Below the pieces are notes generated by a model. That model was not told the DNA's origin. It saw only the letters and a program-made list of their open reading frames with translations, and searched no databases. Shown one piece after another: positions 41,962 through 50,028 of a DNA stretch of 64,000 bases. How positions within the stretch are numbered: the first letter of the stretch is position 1; each line of letters opens with the position of its first letter. The position numbers and the translations under genes are program-made. This DNA comes from Akkermansiaceae bacterium (GTDB taxonomy: Bacteria; Verrucomicrobiota; Verrucomicrobiia; Verrucomicrobiales; Akkermansiaceae), in the NCBI GenBank assembly GCA_905182405.1, contig CAJJBQ010000002.1, positions 930,001 to 994,000 on the forward strand. The letters are read 5' to 3'.

Positions 41962-42658
41962 TGCCATCAGCTTCGGCTTCTTCGCCCGAGGCTTCTTCGT
42001 CCTCGGCTCCGTCGCCCTCGCCCTCGATGTCGTCTGAATCCTCGAACTCTTCGTCCTTGGCTTCGTCTTCGTGGATGAGTTCCCCATGGGAGAGCATGAA
42101 CTTGCGCACACGCTTCTCTTCCGGGATTGGTGCGAGAACCATTCCGATGGCACGACCAGCGAGCTTAGGCTCCATGTCGCAATGCGAAATTCCGGCAAGA
42201 TCTTCCTTCACCTTCTGCATGACGACAAAGCCGATTTCACGGTGGGCATTTTCACGACCACGGAACTGAAGCTGAACCCGAACCTTGTTTCCCTCATCGA
42301 GAAATTTTTCGGCACGAGCACACTTGATATTGTAATCATGCTCCTCGGTCCGGACGCGAAATTTCACCTCCTTCATCTTGATTGGACCCTTGCTCTTGGA
42401 AGTTTTCTTCAGCTTGGATTGCTCGTACTTGTACTTGCCATAATCGACAATACGACAAACCGGAGGATCAGCCTTTGCGGCAATCTCGACAAGATCAAGC
42501 CCTACGGACTTTGCCTTTGCGAGTGCCTCATGAGGAGTCATGACGCCGAGCTGTTGGCCTTCGCCATAAACAACACGGATTTTTGGAGCACGAATTTTCT
42601 CGTTCACGCGGGTCATATCCCGGCGCGCTCTCCTGAACTTCTTTTTCTTCTTAGCGAT
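41945..42658 (-). CDS. infC: Translation initiation factor IF-3 with acidic C-terminal tail
   Basis: IF-3 keeps ribosomal subunits apart and checks start codons. The conserved core starts at TRVNEKIRAPKIRV, then VDYGKYKYEQSK, and the C-terminal domain with RRTEEHDYNIK-like and FRGRENAHREIG segments. An ATG at 42616 begins directly before TRVNEKIR. However, the frame continues upstream to an ATC at 42658 that adds IAKKKKKFRRARRD, a basic start seen in other IF-3 proteins. Because infC genes in many bacteria use AUU or AUC, I prefer 42658; the ATG is the alternative and has AGGAG 12 bases upstream. The C-terminus has an acidic tail of about 45 residues (Asp/Glu/Gly) not present in E. coli IF-3. 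It follows thrS. Confidence 0.88.
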   Translation of the reverse strand: MAKKKKKFRRARRDMTRVNEKIRAPKIRVVYGEGQQLGVMTPHEALAKAKSVGLDLVEIAAKADPPVCRIVDYGKYKYEQSKLKKTSKSKGPIKMKEVKFRVRTEEHDYNIKCARAEKFLDEGNKVRVQLQFRGRENAHREIGFVVMQKVKEDLAGISHCDMEPKLAGRAIGMVLAPIPEEKRVRKFMLSHGELIHEDEAKDEEFEDSDDIEGEGDGAEDEEASGEEAEADGNGEEK

Positions 42659-42683
42659 GACAGTAGCGGTTGTGTTTAGAGGT

Positions 42684-42701
42684 GATTCTCAAATGAGAAT
42701 C
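42684..42701. promoter_or_regulatory. Perfect hairpin in the infC leader
   Basis: GATTCTC-AAAT-GAGAATC, seven paired bases with a four-base loop, lies 26 bp before the candidate ATC start of infC. It may affect infC expression or be a chance dyad. Confidence 0.3.
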
Positions 42702-42803
42702 GAAAGGGAGCAAAATAGCCCCCAAAGTTGGGACGATTGATCTGACAGGGTAATTCACGCCTCATCATGAAAAGGAGAGAGACACACACCACCAGGACAT
42801 CCG

Positions 42804-44678
42804 CTATAGGGAGCGGCTGGAGATGTCATTTTGAACCCTGGATACGAAATCATTCGTTGAAATACTTCCGAGATCACCTTGATCCCGATGGCGCACACTC
42901 ACGGAATTCTCTTCCACTTCACGTGCTCCAATGACTGCAAGGTAAGGAACACGGTCCATTCGAGCAAGACGAATCTTGGCACCAATTTTGTCACCGGTAT
43001 TATCGATCGCCACTCTGGCTCCCCCATCGGCGAGTAATTGCACGAGTGACTCGGCCTCTTTGGTGAACTTTTCCGAAATCGGAAGGACCCTTACCTGCTC
43101 TGGCGCAAGCCACACAGGGAACTTGCCCTCGAAGTGCTCAATGAGGAGCCCCACGAAACGCTCGAGCGAACCAAAGGGCGCTCGATGAATCATGACAGGA
43201 CGGTGAGGAGCGTTGTCCGAACCGATATAACTAAGATCGAAGCGCTCTGGATTATTGTAATCCACCTGCACCGTTCCCAGTTGCCAATCACGGCCAATCA
43301 CGTCCTTTACCACGAAATCAATCTTCGGTCCGTAGAACGCGGCTTCTCCTGGCTCTTCGGTATATTCTACGCCGAGCGTCTGAATCGCCTTTCGAAGGGC
43401 ATTCTCAGCCTTGTCCCAGCTCTCGAGATCGCCGACATATTTATCGGAATCAGGATCACGGAGTGAAAGGCGGACGCCGTAGTCCTCCATCCCTAGGGTC
43501 CCCAGCACCTTCTTTACAAGTCCAAGGCAGGCCTCAATCTCATCGCCTAATTGCTCATCGGTGCAGAAAATATGGGCATCATCCTGAGTAAAACTCCTAA
43601 CGCGAGTGAGCCCGCCGAGTTCTCCCGACTGCTCCCAGCGGTATACCGTTCCGAACTCAGCAAGGCGAACCGGGAGGTCACGGTAACTATGGTGCTCGCT
43701 ATCAAAGATCTTGATGTGATGCGGGCAGTTCATTGGCTTGAGAAGGAAACCGTCAACCTCGCCGGAGCGAACGGCATTCATGAGATCACCGCAGTCGCAG
43801 CCTTCATCGGCCAGCTTCTTGAGTGCCTCGGGTTCGATAATCGGAGGAAACTGAGAATCCTCATAGTAAGGGAAATGGCCCGACGTTCGATAGAGGTCGA
43901 GTTTTCCAATGTGCGGAGTGTAGACTTGGAAATAGCCCTGTTTGTCCAGTTCCTCGGTGATGAAGTCTTGCAGCGCTCGACGAATGAGCCCGCCTTTGGG
44001 CTTCCAGAGAGGAAGCCCCTGCCCAACCGAGTCATCGAAGGTGAAAAGGTTCATCTCTTTTCCAAGGCGACGATGATCACGCTTCTTGGCCTCTTCCAGA
44101 CGCTCGAGATGCTCCTCAAGCATCGTCCTGTTCTTGAAACAGGTTCCGTAAATCCGCTGAAGTGATTGCTTGTCCTTATCGCCTTTATAGAAGGCACTTG
44201 CGATCGACATCACCTTGTAGGCTTTACAATTCCCGGTTCGTCCTACGTGAGGACCGGCACAGAGATCCCAGAAATCGCCGTTTTTGAAGATCGAAATCTC
44301 CTCGCCCTCAGGAATGTCAGCGAGAAGATCGACCTTGAAAACCGACTCCACTTTCCGCTCAGCAACCGATGCGAGACGGCCACTCTTGGCGAGTGCCATT
44401 GCTTCATCACGAGTGACGACCATGCGCTCGAAGGGTGAATTTTCTTTCACGACCTTCTTCATCTCGGTCTCGATTTTTTCAAAATCATCCGGCGTGATAC
44501 GGTGCTTCAGATCGACATCGTAGTAAAAGCCACCCTCGACAGGAGGACCTGCCGCAAATTGAGCATCGGGCCAAAGGCGCGAAACCGCGGTCGCGAGCAC
44601 GTGGGCACAAGAGTGGCGCAAGCGTTCGAGATCCGACATTTGTTGTCGCACTTCAAGGGTCTTTCTTTCGTCAGCCAT
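42804..44678 (-). CDS. thrS: Threonyl-tRNA synthetase without a TGS domain
   Basis: The N-terminal editing domain starts almost at once (HSCAHVLATAVSRLWPDAQF, with the HxxxH zinc-like site). Class-II motifs follow: motif 1 region IRRALQDFI, motif 2 YRWEQSGELGGLTRVRSFTQDDAH and motif 3 PVMIHRAPFGSLERFVGLL. CPHHIKIF holds the catalytic Cys. The first about 60-70 residues that make up the TGS domain in E. coli ThrRS are absent. An ATG at 44699 would only add MLQHAPL; I chose 44678 (MADERKTLEV). It is first in the thrS-infC-HAD unit; rpmI and rplT, which often follow infC, are not here. Confidence 0.93.
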   Translation of the reverse strand: MADERKTLEVRQQMSDLERLRHSCAHVLATAVSRLWPDAQFAAGPPVEGGFYYDVDLKHRITPDDFEKIETEMKKVVKENSPFERMVVTRDEAMALAKSGRLASVAERKVESVFKVDLLADIPEGEEISIFKNGDFWDLCAGPHVGRTGNCKAYKVMSIASAFYKGDKDKQSLQRIYGTCFKNRTMLEEHLERLEEAKKRDHRRLGKEMNLFTFDDSVGQGLPLWKPKGGLIRRALQDFITEELDKQGYFQVYTPHIGKLDLYRTSGHFPYYEDSQFPPIIEPEALKKLADEGCDCGDLMNAVRSGEVDGFLLKPMNCPHHIKIFDSEHHSYRDLPVRLAEFGTVYRWEQSGELGGLTRVRSFTQDDAHIFCTDEQLGDEIEACLGLVKKVLGTLGMEDYGVRLSLRDPDSDKYVGDLESWDKAENALRKAIQTLGVEYTEEPGEAAFYGPKIDFVVKDVIGRDWQLGTVQVDYNNPERFDLSYIGSDNAPHRPVMIHRAPFGSLERFVGLLIEHFEGKFPVWLAPEQVRVLPISEKFTKEAESLVQLLADGGARVAIDNTGDKIGAKIRLARMDRVPYLAVIGAREVEENSVSVRHRDQGDLGSISTNDFVSRVQNDISSRSL

Positions 44679-44790
44679 AAGAGGAGCGTGTTGAAGCATT
44701 CTCCCATGGGAAATGCAACCCTCGATGATCCCCCTAGCTCAGAGTGCGTAGAGCTTGCAATTCTTCTGCCAAGTGGCCACCTATTCCTCC

Positions 44791-45552
44791 ATGACTACTC
44801 CATCTCTCGAAGAACGCCTCTCCTATCGAGAGCGTCCCAAGGGCATCCCCGTGATGCATCAGTGCTGGAGTGATCTTCTTTTTCTCCATTGGGAGATTGA
44901 TCCCGACCTGCTTGCAGCGCGGATTCCAAAGCGTCTCAATGTCGACCTTCACGAGGGTAAGGCCTACATCGGGATCATTCCATTCTTCATGAAAAACGTG
45001 CGGCCCAAGTTTCTCCCCGCCTTCTCTAAATTGTCAAACTTCCTTGAGCTCAATATCCGCACCTACGTTTTAGATCAAGATGGAAGACCTGGCGTATGGT
45101 TCTTCTCGCTGGATTGCAACCAATCACTTGCAGTCTCAATCGCTCGTTCATTTTTCCACCTCCCCTATCATAATGCGCAAATGAAGGCTCAAGAATCCGG
45201 GTCTGGAATCACCTATCAATGCCGACGTCAGGGTGAGCTGCAGCCCGCTTCCTACGAGTATGAGAAAATAACGTCCGGAGAAATTGCCAAGCCGGGAAGC
45301 CTCGAGTTCTTTCTGTTGGAGCGCTACCTCCTCTTTTCGAGAAAACGCGACGGAGAACTCTTCTGCGGCCGGGTCCACCACGAACCCTACCAGTTCAAAT
45401 CCACGAATTGCTCCCAAATGAGCAAGGCTCCTTTCGACTGGGAGCACTTCGAATTACCAGCCCCTCCCGTTTCCTCGCTAGTGAGCCCCGGAGTCGACGT
45501 CGACGTCTTTTCATTAAAAAGCATCGAGATGCAGAAAGAAAAAGAGCGGTAG
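44791..45552 (+). CDS. DUF2071 (YqjF-like) family protein
   Basis: The 253-residue product shows the DUF2071 hallmarks: PVMHQCWSDLLFLHWEID, RIPKRLNVDLHEGKAYIGIIPFFMKNVRP, LELNIRTYVLDQDGRPGVWFFSLD and SFFHLPYHNAQM. These form a beta-rich domain of unknown function widespread in bacteria. The frame extends back to 44755, but the ATG at 44791 (MTTPSLEERL) fits the family. It diverges from thrS and converges with the sigma-factor gene; its stop codon lies in the shared terminator stem. Confidence 0.9.
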   Translation: MTTPSLEERLSYRERPKGIPVMHQCWSDLLFLHWEIDPDLLAARIPKRLNVDLHEGKAYIGIIPFFMKNVRPKFLPAFSKLSNFLELNIRTYVLDQDGRPGVWFFSLDCNQSLAVSIARSFFHLPYHNAQMKAQESGSGITYQCRRQGELQPASYEYEKITSGEIAKPGSLEFFLLERYLLFSRKRDGELFCGRVHHEPYQFKSTNCSQMSKAPFDWEHFELPAPPVSSLVSPGVDVDVFSLKSIEMQKEKER

Positions 45553-45570
45553 AGTCACCTCTACCGCTCT
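45543..45570 (-). terminator. Terminator between DUF2071 and sigma-factor genes
   Basis: AGAGCGGTAGAG pairs perfectly with CTCTACCGCTCT around TCAC. On the minus strand a T-rich run (CTCTTTTTCTTT) follows, so it terminates the sigma-factor transcript. The DUF2071 stop codon is inside the left arm. Confidence 0.8.
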
Positions 45571-45613
45571 TCACACCTACGATCCCAATCGCAATGGATT
45601 GTGTTATCTAACT

Positions 45614-46471
45614 TCAGCTAAGGCTTCTCGAAAGAAACCTCAACATCGGCTTCTCCCTTTTTCGCAGAGTTCTACGCATCTTGTCGAGCGCAATGTTCTG
45701 TAATTGACGAATTCGTTCGCGCGTGACCCCGAATTCCCGGCCTACCTCTTCCAAAGTCATGGGCGTCCCCCCCCCAATTCCGAAGCGGGCATCGATAATT
45801 TTGCTCTCCCGCTCGTCAAGAACCTCCATGAGATCGTCGAGCTGCCCATGCATATTCTTGTCAGAAAGTGCATCAAAAGGATTCACTGCGTGCTCATCAC
45901 CGATAATCTCAGCGTAGCTAGAGCCGTCATCATCGCCCATAGGGGCATCAAGAGAAGCTGGCCGCTGGGATGCCCGCTTTAAAAGCGAGAGATTTTTCAT
46001 CGCAATTCCAGTCTCTTCGGAGAGCTCCTCATTAGTCGGCTCACGACCATAGGCCTCGGCGAGCATACCAGTAATCCGGCGCAATTTAGCGATTTTATCG
46101 ACCATATGGACCGGAAGGCGAATCGTTTTGCTCTGATTTGCCAAGGCGCGCTTGATCGCCTGCTTGATCCACCAAGCGGCGTAAGTAGAGAGCTTTCCAC
46201 CCTTTTCCGGATCAAATCGCTCCACAGCTTTCATCAATCCGATGTTTCCTTCAGAAATCAGATCCTGAAGAGGAAGGCCGTAGTTGGAGTAATCTTGCGC
46301 AATTTTCACGACGAGCCGGAGATTGGCTTTGATCATGTGCTCACGTGCTTTCTTGTTGCCTTTTTTAATGCGTGCCGCCAGTTCGACCTCCTCCTTAGGC
46401 GTGAGAAGTTCGGTCTTTGAGATTTCTCTCATGTAAACCCGAAGGCTGCTGTCTGAATCGTATTTCGACAT
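45614..46471 (-). CDS. RNA polymerase sigma-70 family factor (RpoD/RpoS type)
   Basis: The product has region 1.2 (DSSLRVYMREISKTELLTPKEE), region 2 (NLRLVVKIAQDYSNYGLPLQDLISEGNIGLMKAVERFDPEKGGKLSTYAAWWIKQAI), region 3 and region 4.2 (LEEVGREFGVTRERIRQLQNIALDKMR). It lacks the long region 1.1 and non-conserved domain of primary E. coli sigma-70, so it is a short, RpoS- or RpoD-like factor. The frame is open to an ATG at 46600, adding 43 weakly conserved residues. The ATG at 46471 (MSKYDSDSSLRVY) is a better start by comparison with related factors. It is the only sigma factor in the window. Confidence 0.9.
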   Translation of the reverse strand: MSKYDSDSSLRVYMREISKTELLTPKEEVELAARIKKGNKKAREHMIKANLRLVVKIAQDYSNYGLPLQDLISEGNIGLMKAVERFDPEKGGKLSTYAAWWIKQAIKRALANQSKTIRLPVHMVDKIAKLRRITGMLAEAYGREPTNEELSEETGIAMKNLSLLKRASQRPASLDAPMGDDDGSSYAEIIGDEHAVNPFDALSDKNMHGQLDDLMEVLDERESKIIDARFGIGGGTPMTLEEVGREFGVTRERIRQLQNIALDKMRRTLRKREKPMLRFLSRSLS

Positions 46472-46600
46472 TGTTTTGGTGGGGTTGAGTGATGCTTTAA
46501 AAGCTTTGCTCTCATATAGGAGCGTTGCAGGAGCTGATTTATTCAGAATGAATGTCACTACGTTGTAATCTTTTCTTAATGCGTCATTGAGGAGATGCAT

Positions 46601-46963
46601 GTTCCATACCGAGTTGGAAAATGGGCCGATTTCCTGCTCTCAAAAGGATCCAGATTCATGATCTCTCTTTACCAAAAAACCTTATTACATTATGTTTCAA
46701 GAGATTATAAAACATTAGAGAGAATTGCGCGTTCTCTTCTCTAATCACAAAAGCACTCACAAGACCTGTGTCATCATGTCTCATATTTTACATATGGTGA
46801 CAAAAAAGGTGACAATTTGCGCCGGATATCGGCGCGATTTATTGCAGTCAAAAAGTGGTTTCATCGTCAAAATGTCGCTTTATTTCGTCGAATTGATCCT
46901 TTGTCTCGAGGACGAGACCTAAGCTTGAATCACTAATCTCCATCGCTAACATCCCATCTATCA
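46601..46963. other. Region upstream of the sigma-factor gene, no gene found
   Basis: AT-rich spacer. It contains two direct GGTGACAA copies (about 46796-46818) related to the palindrome at 919-934, and a GCGCCGatatCGGCGC-like hairpin (about 46819-46836). No coding frame is convincing. The short frame at 46725-46922 has no family features. Confidence 0.5.
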
Positions 46964-47868
46964 ATGACCTATCTTTCACGCGTTCTCTTTCTGACCAGCG
47001 TTACCTTTTCACTCAGCTGGCAAATCAGGGCAGATTCCTCCGCAACATGAAATCGTTCTTGGGTCTCCGCGAAATGGACAAATATCCAGAAGCATCTCGA
47101 AGCTTCTGATCTCGTTTCCTGGAGAAACAATACACGTTTCACCTCCTCAACCGATTTCGCACGGAGTGGAACAAGCGCCGGTGTCTTTAACCTCGCTGGC
47201 TCAAACCAATGGGGCGAAGCGCGCATCGAGCATCTCGATGCCGATCTCCCTGATGGTATCCCCATCACCACTGACATGTATGGGAAGGATTACTACTGTG
47301 GTGCTTGGTATCTTAGTCCGAAAACTGGCGGAATGGCCGATAACGATATCTGCCGCGCGATCTTCGCGCTGGAACGAAATCAATGGAAGTACGGAACCAT
47401 CCCAGGCGACCTCCTCACAGTTGGTTCCATGCCGAAGGAAATCTGGACCCGTATTGCCGGTGGTGACCTGATCCCTTCGGTCGTTCCCAACGGAGACCCG
47501 GTCACCTTTTTAACCATCCTCTGGAGTCATCAAGATGTTAATGCGGACGCAGTTGGCGGCGAGCTCATGTATCTCGACGATGTGAGTTTGAAAATCGACG
47601 CTCCAATCATCTAGCCGTCAGGGCCACCGGTCATCACGGACATTGTCCATGATCTCGTAAACGACATCGTCACGCTCACCTACGAAGGAATTACCGATAC
47701 GACTTATGCCATCAATCTTAGCGCAGGCCTCACCACGGTAGGTGATCCTTCAGGCTGGAAGAACTCAGCGATTCTGAGATCTCTGCCGAAACCACTCGAA
47801 TCTATCAGGACTTTGGCGCACCAGGTTCAGGAGTGAAATTCCTCTATCGTATTCGGGTTCCTGAGTAA
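46964..47868 (+). pseudogene. Decayed gene for an exported protein
   Basis: An ATG at 46964 starts a signal-peptide-like sequence (YLSRVLFLTSVTFSLSW) that meets TGA at 47048-47050. The same frame continues without a break: W-rich sequence, EARIEHLDADLPDG, GAWYLSPKTGG, WTRIAGGDL and VGGELMYLDDVSLKI, then TAG at 47612-47614. It reads on as VTLTYEGITDTTYAINLSAGLTT. Near 47755 the frame shifts to GAPGSGVKFLYRIRVPE and TAA at 47866-47868, the usual end of such Verrucomicrobiota exported proteins. Two stops and one shift mark it as a pseudogene. The folds are jelly-roll-like, but the family is not known. Confidence 0.72.
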
Positions 47869-47888
47869 GCAAAAATCTTTTGAATGAC

Positions 47889-47923
47889 AAAAGCCCGTGG
47901 TTTTGCAACCACGGGCTTTTTTA
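47889..47923. terminator. Strong terminator after the decayed exported-protein gene
   Basis: AAAGCCCGTGGTT / AACCACGGGCTTT with a TTTGC-type loop, A before and TTTTTTA after. It lies between convergent units (pseudogene and M42 peptidase) and may serve both. Confidence 0.85.
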
Positions 47924-47940
47924 TAGGCGTCTAAAAGGGA

Positions 47941-49005
47941 TTAATGGCTCCAGTCCCAATCCCCAATCTCGCAAACCGAAGCCGTCAGGAGATCAATACA
48001 GGCCGCGATGTCCTTCTGGTGGCACATTTCGATTACCTGATGAATATTGCGAGTCGGGATGGAAATGGCTCCCGCGATGGAACCTCCCGGCGACATCCGC
48101 TGGAGCCCAGCCGTGTCCGTCCCACCGGCCTTGAGAATCTCGGGTTGCCACTTGATCTTCTCTTTCTTCGCCGTGCTCTTTAAGAACTCCACCATGCGGT
48201 AGTCGCAAATGGTGGAACTATCCATGATCTTGATCGCCGCCCCCCCGTTCAAGCTCGTGACCCGTTCCTGTGGTTGTGCTCCAGGCGTGTCGAAGGCAAT
48301 TGTCGTATCCAATCCTAAACCAAAGTCTGGCTGGATCTCGAGAGCCGAAGCATGGGCCCCTCTTAGCCCAACTTCTTCTTGAACGGTGAATACGCCATAA
48401 AAGTCAAAGCTCGGCTTCCTTCGGCTCTTTTTAAGCTTTTTAAGGGCTTCTAGCAGAACAAAGACAGACGCTCTGTTATCAAGTGACTTTACGTTCACGC
48501 ACTCCCCCATTTCGATCAGTTCCCGCTCGCGCGTCACTGGGTTACCAATCTCGACCAGCTTTTTCACCTCCTTTGCCGGTAGGCCAAGATCGATAAAGAA
48601 ATCCTCCAACTTTGGGGCCTTGGTCCGCTCCTCCGGAGACATGATGTGGATGGGCTTCGCTCCCATGACACCCACAAGATCTTTCTTCCCATGCACAATC
48701 ACCCGTTGCGCACTGAGAGTTTTGGGATCAAATCCTCCCAATGGATTAAAGCGAATGAAACCCTGGTCATCGATATGCGTCACGATAAACCCAATCTCAT
48801 CCATGTGAGCCGCGGCCATGATCTTCTTCTTGTCCGACTTTCCCTTTTTAAGAGCAACGACGTTTCCCATCGCATCGATTCGCACCTCGTCAGCCAACTT
48901 TCCCTTTTTAAGTTCTGCGAGAACCAGATTACGAATCTCTTTTTCAAATCCGGGAGCTCCCGGTGCCTTACAAATCCGCTCTAATAATTGAACATTGATC
49001 GTCAT
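47941..49005 (-). CDS. M42 family metallo-aminopeptidase
   Basis: The 354-residue product shows the M42/M20 dinuclear zinc site in order: AHMDEIGF (His, Asp), SLDNRASVF (Asp), TVQEEVGLRGA (catalytic Glu and ligand Glu), LGLDTTIAFD (Asp) and GGTDTAG; the RNIHQVIEM block supplies the final His. These enzymes (FrvX/TET-like) remove N-terminal residues from peptides in large shells. A Lys-rich segment (KKGKSDKKK) separates the first strands. It is 119 bp downstream of and co-directional with the TorF-like gene, with a terminator between, so it is likely its own unit. Confidence 0.92.
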   Translation of the reverse strand: MTINVQLLERICKAPGAPGFEKEIRNLVLAELKKGKLADEVRIDAMGNVVALKKGKSDKKKIMAAAHMDEIGFIVTHIDDQGFIRFNPLGGFDPKTLSAQRVIVHGKKDLVGVMGAKPIHIMSPEERTKAPKLEDFFIDLGLPAKEVKKLVEIGNPVTRERELIEMGECVNVKSLDNRASVFVLLEALKKLKKSRRKPSFDFYGVFTVQEEVGLRGAHASALEIQPDFGLGLDTTIAFDTPGAQPQERVTSLNGGAAIKIMDSSTICDYRMVEFLKSTAKKEKIKWQPEILKAGGTDTAGLQRMSPGGSIAGAISIPTRNIHQVIEMCHQKDIAACIDLLTASVCEIGDWDWSH

Positions 49006-49062
49006 AGAAAAACGCTATCCCCCTGCGGAAACTCATCCAGCGTAAAGGAAGGATCAGCGCAC

Positions 49063-49093
49063 AAAAAAGAGCAGAGTCCGAAGACTCTGCTCT
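49063..49093 (-). terminator. Terminator after the TorF-like gene
   Basis: Perfect stem AGAGCAGAGTC / GACTCTGCTCT around CGAA, with a T run on the minus strand. It lies 31 bp after the TorF-like stop codon. Confidence 0.85.
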
Positions 49094-49123
49094 CAAAGTT
49101 GAATTTAAGTCTAACCGAGTGGC

Positions 49124-49813
49124 TTAGAAACCGTATGAAAGAGAAATACCACCATAGAGGTCGTCTCCTTCAGTAGAAGTAGCGCGAACACCTTCGGTGA
49201 TCTCACCTGCGATGTAAATCGAACCAGTGAGGTTGTCTCCAAGCTCTCTCGAAAGAGCAGCCTTAAGACCATAGGTGACGTAGTCGTCAGCGGCTCCACC
49301 ATCGATGGTGGATCCAATACTAGCAACGAGATCGAGGGTAGTACCTGCACCGACTTCATAGGACTTTCCTGCGGAAAGTTCTCCATACATATTACCGTCA
49401 GCGGCGTCGACGTCATAGTAAACAACAGCGGCAAGGCTAAGACCGCAAAGTTCGGTGCCAGCACCGAGGAAAATTTCAGAAGTATCACCGGCTCCGTCGT
49501 AGCGGATAAGGCCGAGAGACAAATCAACAGCACCGAACTCCTTGGAGACCGATCCATAAATGTCAGTTTCTTCGGAAAGTCCGTCTGCGAATTCAGCTCT
49601 CCAGACGCCAGCATTCCAGGTGGCACCGCCGCTAGCGTCCCCTGAGAAGTCAATGCCGTACTCATAGAGGCCTTCACCAGCTCCTCCCTGATTCGCACCA
49701 CGGAAAACGTAGTCTGTGCTGTAGCCAACATGGAAGGAACTTTCGATCTCAGCTTGAGCAGAACCCAAGGCCAGAGCCGAACCGATTGCAAGAATAGTGG
49801 ATGTCTTTTTCAT
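49124..49813 (-). CDS. TorF-like outer-membrane beta-barrel protein
   Basis: The 229-residue product has a signal peptide (STILAIGSALALGSAQA) and then alternating beta-strands ending in a terminal Phe, as in outer-membrane proteins: SFHVGYSTDYVFRGANQGG, then ETDIYGSVSKEFGAVDLSLGLIRYD, and SLSYGF at the end. The start (GYSTDYVFRG) is typical of the TorF family of small putative porins. It sits beside two ammonium transporter genes in the same direction as the first, which suggests a role in nitrogen-compound uptake through the outer membrane, but this is inferred from position only. Confidence 0.85.
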   Translation of the reverse strand: MKKTSTILAIGSALALGSAQAEIESSFHVGYSTDYVFRGANQGGAGEGLYEYGIDFSGDASGGATWNAGVWRAEFADGLSEETDIYGSVSKEFGAVDLSLGLIRYDGAGDTSEIFLGAGTELCGLSLAAVVYYDVDAADGNMYGELSAGKSYEVGAGTTLDLVASIGSTIDGGAADDYVTYGLKAALSRELGDNLTGSIYIAGEITEGVRATSTEGDDLYGGISLSYGF

Positions 49814-49975
49814 GACGGGATCAGTAAATCAACGATTGTTCCAGAACGCAACGATTACTTTTGTTTATTTTTAAGATTCATAAATTAATGACCATGCCTT
49901 TGCAATAGAGCGTTACCCGCCATTTGGAACATTTTAGAGATCCTTCTTTAAATAAAAAAAAATCTGAAATCTAAA

Positions 49976-50012
49976 AAAGAAAAGCCGAGCCCTTTAAAGG
50001 GCTCCGACTTAA
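49976..50012 (-). terminator. Terminator after the first amt gene
   Basis: On the minus strand AGTC-GGAGCCCTTT pairs with AAAGGGCTC-GGCT, followed by TTTTC and TTTTTT. It begins 17 bp after the Amt stop codon. Confidence 0.8.
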
Positions 50013-50028
50013 AAAATGATCTCATGAA

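Noticed and set aside
46725..46922. 65-codon frame upstream of the decayed exported-protein gene
   Set aside because: No signal peptide or domain, lies in the AT-rich control region of the sigma-factor gene.
49111..49791. Long open frame in the other phase of the TorF-like gene
   Set aside because: It mirrors the beta-strand gene at 49124-49813 in another phase and shows no domain of its own.
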